64,000 nucleotides of DNA, taken from positions 1 through 64,000 of the forward strand of contig JASHOC010000235.1 in assembly GCA_030041305.1 (NCBI GenBank), in the 5' to 3' direction. This document shows positions 10,716-20,465 of this stretch, piece by piece (the stretch's first letter is position 1; every line of letters starts with the position of its first letter). The translations under genes and the position numbers were made by a program. The notes below the pieces were generated by a model. That model was not told where the DNA came from, ran no database searches, and saw only the letters and a program-made list of their open reading frames with translations. The stretch is from Acidobacteriaceae bacterium (lineage in GTDB: Bacteria; Acidobacteriota; Terriglobia; Terriglobales; Acidobacteriaceae).

Positions 10716-11286
10716 ATGGGTTATGCCAAGGGGGGCGAGTTCCTACGTGAAATTCGAAAGACAAACCGCGAAGCCTGGTCGGCGGTCTTGGCCATCCGCC
10801 TGCTGCGTCAGGACATGGGTTAAGCACCGGCTGAACTTTGGACAAGAGCGGTACACGGCATCCGGTCAGAAACCGCATCCTCGGGTTAATATCACGATTT
10901 CCTCTTCTGCTCGCTTATTTTGTGGCCGGAGTCCAGGTATCGGGCGATTTTAAGTTGGCGAAAGCGAAGTGACGAAATGAGAAAAATGACGGAAGGCGAA
11001 ACTGATCAGTTGAAGAGCGGTCCCAATCAGACCCACGAGCGTGAACCCTCCTCAAGAACGCATCCACACCGAATCAACAGGCCGCACACCGGTGTCGTGC
11101 TGGGCCGGGGCAAGCCCGACCCTGCGGTTCTGAGTTCCGCGATAAGCGAGTGGATCGTCCCGGTGCTGGTGGCCGAATTCCTTGCCGAGCACCCTGTCGC
11201 GGTGCCTGCGACCGAAGTGAATCCACACAAAGGAACTTCCGGAGTGCTTGACGAGGAGGGTGCGGGCTCAACCTGCATTGTACCCA

Positions 11287-13071
11287 ATGGTCGCTAAACA
11301 CTGGAACGCAACCTCGCTGGAAGTCGTCCGCGTCGCGATTTACACGAGGTTTTCATCGGAACTTCAAAGCAATCTCTCAACCGAGCATCAGAAGCGGCTC
11401 TGCCGCGAATACGCTGCCGAGCGGGGATGGGTCGTCGTTGAAGAATGTGTATTCTCCGACGAGGCCAAGTCCGGCCAGTCGGTAGCCGGGCGTGATGCTC
11501 TCGAAAAAATGATGGGCCTCGCCCAGCAGGACAATCCGCCTTTTTCGGGAGTGCTGGCAGCAGACACTTCGCGTTTTGGGCGGAAGCTGAGCGACACGCT
11601 GCATATGAGTGAAGTACTTGAGTACTGCCATATCTTTCTTTATTTCGTCGAAGACGAGCTTGATTCCCGTGACAAGAACTTCCGCAAGCTCTTTATTGAC
11701 AAGGGGCAGCGGGACGAGGACTACGTGCGCTTCGTGGCAAGGAAAGTTCACAACGGCCAGCGCGAACGCGCGCTTATGGGCCATTTGCCGAACGGTCGCG
11801 TATATGGCTATAACAATGTGCCGGTAGAGCACGCAACGAAGAAGGGTCCATATGGACGCCCAAAGGTGGAATACGTCGAGTTGGTTGTGAATCCGGTCGA
11901 GGCTGCCATTGTCGTGCGTATCTATGAGATGTACGCGCGGGGAATGGGCCACAGGAGCATCGCGCGGACGCTGAACGCCGAAGGGGTTCCTTCTTCCTTA
12001 CAGGGAACCGACAGCCCCATCAAGAGGATGTGGAACGCCGCTGCCGTCGCCGCCATCCTGAAGCGGGATAAGTACCGTGGCGTGCATGTCTGGAACAAGA
12101 CCATGACCGTCCGGAACCCGATCACGAAGCGCACGGAGCAAAAACCTCGCCCTGAAAGCCAGTGGGAGTGGATTGAGGTGCCCGATTGGCGCATTGTCTC
12201 CGACGACCTTTGGAACGCCGTCCAGGCCGAGAACAAGCGGCGGCAGGGGCCGACATGGTGGAAGGGCGGCGGGCTTAACCTCACGGAGGCAAGTCGTCGC
12301 TATCTCCTGAGTGGCCTCATGGAGTGCGCCGTGTGCGGGGGAAGCTTCAACGTGGTCAGCGGCAGCGGACTTTTTCTTCGGTACGGCTGTATCGGGCACC
12401 GTTTTCGCGGCAACTGCCATAACAAGTTGACCATCCTCAAGCGTGTCCTTGAAGAACGTATTCTCACCGCCCTGGCCACCAACCTTCAGGACCCCGCGCT
12501 GCATAATCAGTTGGCGGAGGAATTTCATCTGCGGCTCGTCTCCGCGTGGGAGGAGAGGGCCCGCGACGCCGTCAAGGTGACGGCCACCATTCCCCAGTTA
12601 CGCGCTCGCAAGCGCGAACTGGAGGCGGAGGCCGCCAACATTGGCATCGCCCTCGGCTCGTTGCCGAATTCTCGGACGCTTCTGGATCGCCTCAAGTCCA
12701 TCGAGGCAGAGATGGGGACGATCGACAAGATGCTTTCTGTTCCGACCGAGCCCGAACAGCAGCCGTTGCCGGTGGGAGAGATCCGGGAGTTCCTGGAGCG
12801 GAAGACTGCCGATTTCGTGTCCCTTCTTGCAGGCGACCCGGAGAGGACCAAGCTGGAACTCAGGAAGAGGGTTGGGAAGCTGGTGATGAATCCGACCTAC
12901 ACGGCTGACGGTCCTGTTTACGAAGTCACAGGCGACCTCAGCCTCTTTGCTGAGGGTGTAGAGTGTGGGGTTTCAAGTCCAAGAAGCTCCACACTCTACA
13001 ATCTTTCCACCATCCCGTTTAAAGCGGAGATCGCGACCAAGCACCCAAAGCTGCGTCGGTTGGCAGCTTAA
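11287..13071 (+). CDS. Large serine recombinase (resolvase + recombinase + zinc-ribbon domains)
   Basis: VRVAIYTRFSSELQSNLSTEHQKRLCREYA (catalytic N-terminus), RSIARTLNAEGVPS, zinc-ribbon MECAVCGGSFN...YGCIGHRFRGNCHN. Confidence 0.92.
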   Translation: MVAKHWNATSLEVVRVAIYTRFSSELQSNLSTEHQKRLCREYAAERGWVVVEECVFSDEAKSGQSVAGRDALEKMMGLAQQDNPPFSGVLAADTSRFGRKLSDTLHMSEVLEYCHIFLYFVEDELDSRDKNFRKLFIDKGQRDEDYVRFVARKVHNGQRERALMGHLPNGRVYGYNNVPVEHATKKGPYGRPKVEYVELVVNPVEAAIVVRIYEMYARGMGHRSIARTLNAEGVPSSLQGTDSPIKRMWNAAAVAAILKRDKYRGVHVWNKTMTVRNPITKRTEQKPRPESQWEWIEVPDWRIVSDDLWNAVQAENKRRQGPTWWKGGGLNLTEASRRYLLSGLMECAVCGGSFNVVSGSGLFLRYGCIGHRFRGNCHNKLTILKRVLEERILTALATNLQDPALHNQLAEEFHLRLVSAWEERARDAVKVTATIPQLRARKRELEAEAANIGIALGSLPNSRTLLDRLKSIEAEMGTIDKMLSVPTEPEQQPLPVGEIREFLERKTADFVSLLAGDPERTKLELRKRVGKLVMNPTYTADGPVYEVTGDLSLFAEGVECGVSSPRSSTLYNLSTIPFKAEIATKHPKLRRLAA

Positions 13072-13196
13072 ATCCTACACCGACACGTGATACCTCGTGG
13101 CGGCGTATCGTGGCGGAGCGAAAGTGGCTCATTCGGGATAGATCGATCGACGGCGCTAGGGTTGATGACTCGGCAAGATGGCTCCAGACGTGCGGA

Positions 13197-13219
13197 CCCC
13201 CGGGATTGGGCCCCGGGGG
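13197..13219. other. GC-rich hairpin between convergent recombinase genes
   Basis: CCCCCGGG-N7-CCCGGGGG; no clear U tract. Confidence 0.45.
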
Positions 13220-13273
13220 CGATGGAGTACTCGTATTTGGGCGCGGCATGCTACCGCGAACCGTGCTTGCACT

Positions 13274-13675
13274 TTAGATCGCCGAGCCCCCACCAGGGAA
13301 GCCCATGTACATGCGCTGCTCCGCTACGAAGACGTCAACACCGTGACTGCGCAGGGTGTCGAGAATTAAGAGAACGACCGACCAGGACCGTCCGATCATG
13401 CTGACGCTGTCAACGAACAGGCACGAAAACGGCTGAGGACTCTCCGCTGCCTTTTTCAGGAGGGCTTCGAGTCCAGGCCGACGGCTTGTCAGCCCGGACG
13501 CACCGGAGTCCTGGAAGATGCAATCTTCGGCCACGGTGCACTCTGGAATCTGCTCGGCGATGGCCTCGCGGCACCGGCGCTCCTGGTCTTTCAGGGAGTC
13601 AGGGTTAGTCGTTGTGGCGGCGGAGCGCGTGTAGATTGCGACCCGCTGGGGTGGCGTATTCATTGTCTCGGTCAT
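13274..13675 (-). CDS. Stand-alone resolvase-type serine recombinase catalytic domain
   Basis: 133 aa; PQRVAIYTRSAATTTNPDSLKDQERRCREAI...FVDSVSMIGRS; no DNA-binding or recombinase domain. Confidence 0.75.
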   Translation of the reverse strand: MTETMNTPPQRVAIYTRSAATTTNPDSLKDQERRCREAIAEQIPECTVAEDCIFQDSGASGLTSRRPGLEALLKKAAESPQPFSCLFVDSVSMIGRSWSVVLLILDTLRSHGVDVFVAEQRMYMGFPGGGSAI

Positions 13676-13987
13676 TCATCTCTCCTAAAAAGATGTGGTT
13701 GAAGGTTCGTTGATCCACAAGCACCCGATCCATGAGAAGCGATCCGGCGCACTCATAGGCAAGTCCTACTATTCCGTCGGAGAGTCAGGCCGTCGGCGTT
13801 TGCTTCGGCATGGCACCTCGCCTTCTACTACACTCTGGCGGCAAGGCAGGGATTCAACCATCATTCGCAATTCACCCCCCTGTGGTGGCAAGCGCGCCTT
13901 GCGAAAAACTGCTCGGAGTCGCCGACGGTACCGGCAAAGTCGAAATGCTGCTCCTTGGCGAACACCCTGCCGGTCCGTTCGACGTGT

Positions 13988-14788
13988 TTAAACGCCCCCT
14001 CCGTCCTGAGTGGGAAATTCCCGCACCCTCAGGTACTCCGGCCACGCCTCGATTGTTTTACCCTTGGCATCCCGGTTGCCATTCTGGTCGATGATCACGA
14101 AAGGATCGCCGTCGAGCGTGGGCTTGCGTCCCATCTGCTTGATGAAGATCGGCACACCGTACTTCCGCGCCGAGCCGATCAACGACACGGCCCATTCGAG
14201 GGCGAAGGGACGGGCACCCGCTCCGGACTCCCCGCCGACGATGATCCAATCGATGCCCGAGAGATCGACCTCGCCCAAATCTTCGAGGAGGGGCTCGATC
14301 GACAGGAAACGCCGACGAACAGGCGTTGCCCGGAGCAAATCGATGCGCGGCAGTCCGCACTTCCGGTCTTCAACACTCACGCCCCAGAGGATGTGTCCAG
14401 CGCTGGCGGCATCCGCAAACTTCGCCGTTGAAAGCAGGTCCTTCAGGCGCTCTGGACGCTTGGTCAGGACCTGGTACTCGTGATGGTCCGCCTCAAGCAT
14501 CACGTCGCACACCTGCCGGATGTAATCCGTGGGCACGTCCTTGTGGAAGAGATCCGACATGGAGTTGACGAAGATCTTCTTGCCCTTGCGCCACTTCTTC
14601 GGCTCGTCGAGCTTCTCGGGCACGAGGCGCAGATCGAATCCCTGCTCGAAGGGGTGGCCGGGGACGCCCCGGAAACGCTCAGCGAAGGTCTCCGCGTAGC
14701 AGTACTTGCAGCCGGGGCTGACCTTGTCGCAGCCCCGCACTGGGTTCCAGGTGGCGTTTGTCCATTCGATGGTGCTGTTCTGACTCAC
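13988..14788 (-). CDS. DUF5131 / phage Gp37-Gp68 family (radical-SAM-like) protein
   Basis: STIEWTNATWNPVRGCDKVSPGCKYCYAETFAERFRG; GTG start preceded by GGAGGA. Confidence 0.88.
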   Translation of the reverse strand: MSQNSTIEWTNATWNPVRGCDKVSPGCKYCYAETFAERFRGVPGHPFEQGFDLRLVPEKLDEPKKWRKGKKIFVNSMSDLFHKDVPTDYIRQVCDVMLEADHHEYQVLTKRPERLKDLLSTAKFADAASAGHILWGVSVEDRKCGLPRIDLLRATPVRRRFLSIEPLLEDLGEVDLSGIDWIIVGGESGAGARPFALEWAVSLIGSARKYGVPIFIKQMGRKPTLDGDPFVIIDQNGNRDAKGKTIEAWPEYLRVREFPTQDGGGV

Positions 14789-15432
14789 TGTTCCTCCTTC
14801 ATAGAAGCGATAAGGCTCTGCTTGATTGACATCGCGACGCCGTGCATAGGGCATACAGGAGCGCCCGCCTTCGTCAGCCACACACGAGTAACGCGTACCG
14901 GATACCCACATTCCCCGCAGGCGACCTTGATAAGGCGGGTCGATTGCTTTGGCAGGCCAGCACGATTCACATCCACGCTTGCGTGCGGGTAAGGCGGCAG
15001 GTTGAGCGCGTTCAGCGCGGCAAGGAGTTCGGGACCCGCGTGCGTCGAGGTCAGCTTACCCTCCAGCCCCACTGCACGAGCCATGCTGGCGAATGGCCCC
15101 CGGTGACCGTGGACGCAGTCGTCAGCCGCGTGGACGAGTTCGTGCACCAGGACGTCAAGGACGGCGATCGCGTCATCCAGCACCGGCGAAATGAAGATTT
15201 CGTTATAGCCCTCTGCACTGGTTGCCGAAGCGAAGCATTGGCCAAGAGCCCTTTTCCCCGTCACAGGGCTCGCCAGAGCCTTCTTGCTTGGCCAGCCGCA
15301 CGAGACCTTCACTTTGGCCGGTATTGAGAGTCCCGCCTCATAGAAAACCGGCCTCAAGGCGTCAACTGCGTTAGTGAGCCATTCTTCCCTTGTGTTCGTT
15401 CCCACAATACCCTCCTGATAGGTAGTACCCAT
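14785..15432 (-). CDS. SprT-like zinc metalloprotease domain protein
   Basis: VLVHELVHAADDCVHGHRGPFASMA plus C-terminal CGECGYPVRV...CPMHG zinc ribbon. Confidence 0.8.
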   Translation of the reverse strand: MGTTYQEGIVGTNTREEWLTNAVDALRPVFYEAGLSIPAKVKVSCGWPSKKALASPVTGKRALGQCFASATSAEGYNEIFISPVLDDAIAVLDVLVHELVHAADDCVHGHRGPFASMARAVGLEGKLTSTHAGPELLAALNALNLPPYPHASVDVNRAGLPKQSTRLIKVACGECGYPVRVTRVWLTKAGAPVCPMHGVAMSIKQSLIASMKEEQ

Positions 15433-15777
15433 GAGGCGACCGTTTTGAAGGTTATTGGATAAATTTTTTTCAGCCGGAGATTCCCCGGAGCGAGCGCGGC
15501 CCCCCTGGGTGCGTTTAAACAGGGAAGAGTGGATCGTTCACCCTCAGCCGTGAAGACTCTCCGGGCGCGGATGGTCCGTGAGGCCGGGAAACAGTCTTGC
15601 TCCGCGACGACGGCTTCGTTCGCCGCTGGGAAGGCGATGTTCCTCACGCGCTGCATGGCTCGAAGCTACTTTGGGAGTTTGGGTTAGGTTGATTGCAGAT
15701 TGCGCGAGCGTGAGCGCGGGTGTGTTGAGCAGCGGAATGATGCTTCGCGGTTCACCTGGCTCTGGCCGGTAGTCACG

Positions 15778-16095
15778 TTATCGGAGAACTTTGAACCTTA
15801 GAATGGACGCGACGACATCCACTATCTCCTTTGTGTAGCGCTTGATCTCTTCTGCTTGCGCGACAAACCTGTTCATCCGTTCCGCAAACTCGCGAACTTC
15901 AAGAGGCAGAGTTGAGAGGGACGCATCGGCGCGCGGACGGGACGCGGCTTCCACGCAGACCAGTCCTCCTGTGGCGGCGCTGTCTTCCTCGGGTCCTGGG
16001 CAGTATCGGCGGGCGTCAACGATGGCGGTGGCGACCTCGGCGGCCAAGGAGAAGGATTCTCCAGGAAGGTGTGTGTTTGTAGGTATGGAGCCCAT
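15778..16095 (-). CDS. Hypothetical protein
   Basis: Open 105-aa frame in the direction of its neighbours; no recognised domain. Confidence 0.45.
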   Translation of the reverse strand: MGSIPTNTHLPGESFSLAAEVATAIVDARRYCPGPEEDSAATGGLVCVEAASRPRADASLSTLPLEVREFAERMNRFVAQAEEIKRYTKEIVDVVASILRFKVLR

Positions 16096-16240
16096 GGAAT
16101 AAGAAGTCCTCTATATTTGAAGGCTGTAGTCGTAGTCCTAATTCCCGGTTCCATTGACGGAGTTCTTCACACGCCGACGGGGTGAAAAAGTTGCTAGGGC
16201 GGCGAAGGCGTTTCCGCCCCAGCGGTCTGGATGCTCAGCG

Positions 16241-18121
16241 TTAGCGGGCCGGTGCGCCGACGCTGCCGGACGGTGCGGACGGTCCGGACGGTGCCTGACG
16301 GGCAATGGTGATGACCCTGGTGCGCTGCCTTCCATTGTCACGGTCGAAGCTGATCTCGACGCCCAAGGGCCGAAGGTTAGGGTTGAGACGGCGGAGCGCT
16401 CCGGCAAGACCACGCGCGGTCTTCGGCCATTCAGGATTGCGCCGAACCGAATCGGGCACCGTCGGCTCCAACAGGTGCAGCAACTGCTCGGCGGTTCCCG
16501 TCCACGGCCCCCTCTCGATCAGCTTGAGGACCGGGGTGGTGAGGAAGCTGGTCTCAAGTGCAACTTCATTCGCCCGATGGCGGTTCTCAATGAAGGCCTT
16601 CATGAACGCACCGCGCTCCCAGCCCAACCCCGGTTCCGCCGCCGAGATCCAAACCGCAAAGTCCGCCATGCGGGGAAGATGCAGGAGGTCCACCGACGGC
16701 TCTTCGCGAAGCGCTCCGGCGACGACGGTGAGCAGCGCGCCCAGGATGCGCGGCTGCGCCTCGCCAAACTCCGCCCAGAACTGGCGCTCGGTCTTCCGTT
16801 CGCTGGAATGAATCGCAGGAAGATTGATGACCAGGGAGCGGTCAAGGAGATCGCCGCGCGTAGCGAGTTCTTCAATCCCCGTCAGGATGACCGGGCGCTG
16901 CGCATCGAGGATGGTCTCATCGGTATCGGTGTGAAGCTTCCGGGTCCCCAGCCCGCCGCCGGTCGAAAGGCGGCAGAGCGCGTCGGACAGGGAGTCGGCA
17001 ACTTTCGACAGGTTGTCGAGCACGATCATCCAACCGTTGATGGCCGCGATCATCAGGTCGCGCCCATCCTTCGGTTCGCTGCGTACAGGCGCGAGGTTCG
17101 GATCGACGAGAGCCCGAAGGACGCGGGCCGTGGTGGTCTTCGCGCTGCCGTGCTCGCCATGTAAGGCGGCCAAAGGATACGGACCGTGAGGACGCAGAGC
17201 GGCCAGAAGCCATGCGACGATGAGCATCCAGTCGGTCTCATCGTGAACGTTGAGGAAAGGCCGAAGCTCGTCGATGCTGCCATCGGCGACAGGCGCTGGA
17301 AGAGCCCTCATCCCCTTCGCGCGCCGAAACTTGACCGGGGCATCGTCTACCAGACCCCACCCGGCGGGGGTGATCTCGACTACGGTGCGGTCCTCGTCCG
17401 CAAGGTCAATATATACGTTGCCCTCGTGCTCCGCGACCCGGGTAAAGACGCGGATCGTCGGACCCACAAACTTCGCCTTCGCCTCCAGAACGCCGATGGC
17501 CTCCTTCATGGCGTTGGCGGAAGGAGCACCCTGCGAGTCCATGAAGAACTGGTGGGTGAGCCAGTGCTTGAAGTTATTGCTCCTCACCGCCCATGTTTCT
17601 TCGCCGCGCTCCACTTCAACGCTGGCGAAGGCCTCCTGGTCATGGTTATGGAAGAGGAACGCGGGCTCCGCCAAGCGAATCAGACGATCCGAATCCTTTT
17701 CCTTCCCGTCGGCACTGAGGACGTTCGGGATGGACTTGGCCTTCGCGGCTGCTCCAGATTTCGGCGAGACGGCGCGCTGGCTGTCGAAGGGGGTCCCAGA
17801 AGTAGGCGGATGCACCTGGTGCGCCTTCTGCCCGGCCAGAATCGGGACAACCTTTCCAAGGCGATTTGCAGGCCCAATTTCGTCTGTCGTGCTCCAATCG
17901 TCCGAACCGTCCGAACCGTCCGCAATCGACGGGAGTGCGACCGTGGCCACCGGAGCGCTCATCGCCGTGACCGAGTGATTCGTTTCGGGGGCGTTCATTT
18001 GCGGCTCCCCCTCAGCCTTGTTGTTGGTATCGAACGGTCCCGCGTAGTCGTTCGGCGGAACCACCTGCTGGCCCATGTGTGCGTGACCGAGCCCAGCGTC
18101 CATATTAGAGTTGGTTGTCAT
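16241..18121 (-). CDS. Replication-type helicase-like ATPase of a mobile element
   Basis: 626 aa; Walker A GEHGSAKTTTARVL, Walker B-like WMIVLDNLSKV, LLDRSLVINLP. Confidence 0.75.
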   Translation of the reverse strand: MTTNSNMDAGLGHAHMGQQVVPPNDYAGPFDTNNKAEGEPQMNAPETNHSVTAMSAPVATVALPSIADGSDGSDDWSTTDEIGPANRLGKVVPILAGQKAHQVHPPTSGTPFDSQRAVSPKSGAAAKAKSIPNVLSADGKEKDSDRLIRLAEPAFLFHNHDQEAFASVEVERGEETWAVRSNNFKHWLTHQFFMDSQGAPSANAMKEAIGVLEAKAKFVGPTIRVFTRVAEHEGNVYIDLADEDRTVVEITPAGWGLVDDAPVKFRRAKGMRALPAPVADGSIDELRPFLNVHDETDWMLIVAWLLAALRPHGPYPLAALHGEHGSAKTTTARVLRALVDPNLAPVRSEPKDGRDLMIAAINGWMIVLDNLSKVADSLSDALCRLSTGGGLGTRKLHTDTDETILDAQRPVILTGIEELATRGDLLDRSLVINLPAIHSSERKTERQFWAEFGEAQPRILGALLTVVAGALREEPSVDLLHLPRMADFAVWISAAEPGLGWERGAFMKAFIENRHRANEVALETSFLTTPVLKLIERGPWTGTAEQLLHLLEPTVPDSVRRNPEWPKTARGLAGALRRLNPNLRPLGVEISFDRDNGRQRTRVITIARQAPSGPSAPSGSVGAPAR

Positions 18122-18503
18122 GCGTGATCCTCAATCAGAAATTAGGCGGCAGATCCAAACCCCCTGACCCATTGCGCGGGGGAACGAATTTCGCACCTAA
18201 CTGGAATTACTGTTCCCCAGGTTCGCTCCCAATTATTGAGAATTTTTTTTCTGGTGGCCATGGGCTCGCCAGCGTTTGCTCAATGCTTGCGGAGCCCTGA
18301 AAAGGTGAATGACTTCCGGTTGCCTTCCTCCTGGGAAACGCTAGCAAGAGAATCGGGCCACGGCGCGAACGCCGCCACAATCACTTCCACCCTCAGTGGG
18401 TAACACGATCTCGGCGTCGCCGCCTCTCGCGCGAGTCGCACATTCTGCAACTTTCGTGGGAGTGAAAATTCCAGGGAGCGGCTTTGAAGCGGTATTTCCT
18501 CAC

Positions 18504-19739
18504 ATGGCAATTAATAGGGGATTCCGCAAAGAGCGGCTGCCTGATCCGCTCACCTACTACAAACGCGAGGGCTTGAAGCTCCATGGGAGCGGCAAATGGC
18601 GCAGCGCCCGCTGCCCCTTTCACAAGGACCGTGATCCGAGCCTGCGCATTCACGTACCGAGTGGGGGCTTCAACTGCCACGGGTGCGGAGCAAAAGGCGG
18701 CGATGTTCTCGATTTTCATCAGCGGCGGCATGGGCTGAAATTCGCCGAGGCCGCAAAGGACTTGGGCGCTTGGGAGGAGCCGCTTCCAGTTCCAACTGTG
18801 ACTCCCGCTAAGGCTTCCTCCGGTCAGGATCGTCACGAAACCGCGAAGGAAGCTGCGAGACGTCTGGCTACCATGTTCCTAGGCAAGGACTTTGTACCCG
18901 AGGCGCTGCACGAGTACCGTGACGAGCGTGGCGCACCCCTCTACTGGGTGATCCGGGCGAGGAACACGAACACGGGCAAGAAGTGGATCAGGCCAATGCT
19001 GAATGTAGACGGCTGTTTCCAACTGGGTAAGCCAGAATTTGAAAATGGAACGAAGCCGTTGTACGGCCTCGACCTGCTGGCCCGTTATCCGGGCAAAATG
19101 GTAGTGGTCTGCGAGGGCGAGATGTGCGCCGACGTCCTGCGTAAACGTGGGCTGTTGGCGATCACCTCAGGCGGCGCAACTTCAGCCGAAGGTGCCGACT
19201 GGACTCCGCTGGCCGGACGGCAGGTCATCTTCTGGCCGGATCACGATGATCCAGGACAACAGTATGCCAAGGACGTGGCTAAGCGGCTCAACGAGATTGG
19301 GTGCCGCACTGAGGTGATCGACGCGGCGCAGCTTGGGCTGGATAAGGGTGGGGATGCTGTCGATTGGCTCAAGGCCCATCCAGAGGCATCCAAGGACGAG
19401 ATCGTTGGCTTGCCCAGGCAGGGCTCGCCCGATGCCGCCTCGATTGCGCCCACGATCCGGGCTTCTGCCCCCGTTCCGGTGCACGCCGATCTGGCCATCA
19501 TCGCCCGCTGGTGCGCCGAGCGCTGCGTTCGCGATTCGCGGGCCTGGACCTCAATTGAGGCGCTTTACCGGGACCTGTGCGACTGGTGCGGTGCGGACTA
19601 TGCGTTTGCGCCCGGCGAGTTTGTTGACCTGCTGACCGAGATGGGCGTTATGGCGGGAACGGAGTTCGCCCAAGGGTTGGTGCTCGCTTGTGACCACGAC
19701 GCGGTCGCGGTTGCCGAAGACGGTGACAGCGGGCGGTAG
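18504..19739 (+). CDS. DnaG-like primase (CHC2 zinc finger + Toprim)
   Basis: CPFHKDRDPSLRIHVPSGGFNCHGCGAKGGDVLDF; VVVCEGEMCADVLRKRG...FWPDHDDPGQQYAKDVAKRL. Confidence 0.85.
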   Translation: MAINRGFRKERLPDPLTYYKREGLKLHGSGKWRSARCPFHKDRDPSLRIHVPSGGFNCHGCGAKGGDVLDFHQRRHGLKFAEAAKDLGAWEEPLPVPTVTPAKASSGQDRHETAKEAARRLATMFLGKDFVPEALHEYRDERGAPLYWVIRARNTNTGKKWIRPMLNVDGCFQLGKPEFENGTKPLYGLDLLARYPGKMVVVCEGEMCADVLRKRGLLAITSGGATSAEGADWTPLAGRQVIFWPDHDDPGQQYAKDVAKRLNEIGCRTEVIDAAQLGLDKGGDAVDWLKAHPEASKDEIVGLPRQGSPDAASIAPTIRASAPVPVHADLAIIARWCAERCVRDSRAWTSIEALYRDLCDWCGADYAFAPGEFVDLLTEMGVMAGTEFAQGLVLACDHDAVAVAEDGDSGR

Positions 19740-19828
19740 ATCATCGCGCCGATCCACCTCACCATCTGCACCCAAATTCCAGCTAATTCGATATCGACGT
19801 CCTTGTAGAGCCAAAGGAGGCTCCACAA

Positions 19829-20098
19829 ATGAAACAGGTATCAGACGCCGAAGCCGACCACCTCAACTCGAAAGCCTACGCCCACGAGCCGATCCTCGAC
19901 ACGCTCGCGGCACATCCACGGACATGGTTCCAAATCTCCTGGCATGAACTGCCGACGCGGGGAACGGACGAGGATAAGCTCCACGCGTTGATCGACGAGT
20001 CACGGCAGTATGCAGGGCTGTTCGTCTTCTATGGCTGCGATGACGGTGATGCGGGCGGCGTTTACGGGATGTGCGCCGGGCCGGTGGCCGGGGCGTGA
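19829..20098 (+). CDS. Hypothetical small protein
   Basis: 89 aa; good ribosome-binding site (AAAGGAGG) before ATG. Confidence 0.6.
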   Translation: MKQVSDAEADHLNSKAYAHEPILDTLAAHPRTWFQISWHELPTRGTDEDKLHALIDESRQYAGLFVFYGCDDGDAGGVYGMCAGPVAGA

Positions 20099-20465
20099 AA
20101 ACCGCTCCGACCTAGGCCTCTCGGTGGGTGGTCTCCTGTGTAGACGCGGGCGTAGCCGTACTTCATTGTGGACAATCCCGGCGGAGGAAGGCGTTTTGAG
20201 GCCGGACTTGTGGGACAGACTTCCGGGACGGGCAAGCCCACGATTTCTGCGGGCTCGCGTCTTGTCCCGAAACTTACCTTTTGTGAAACAGGGAGGGGCA
20301 CGGCAGGATGCCCGTTCTTCACATTCGTACCCGCTACTTCGCCGGATTGCGGCTGCCGTGTAAACAGAGCCATGAACCTCACATCCTAGCGAATTCATGC
20401 TGAATGCCGCGACAGGTGCCTGAGCCAGCCCCAGAGCGTGGTTCCAAGGACAAGTTGAAATCCCC

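Noticed and set aside
9700-11200. Many short ORFs before the serine recombinase, e.g. NNLTATLEDGIDKFAKTVPKTEDAVLLPIKYSEKKTTIDPGDGSERRRFLNLR
   Set aside because: Protein-like stretches but no start, context or recognised family; not called as genes.
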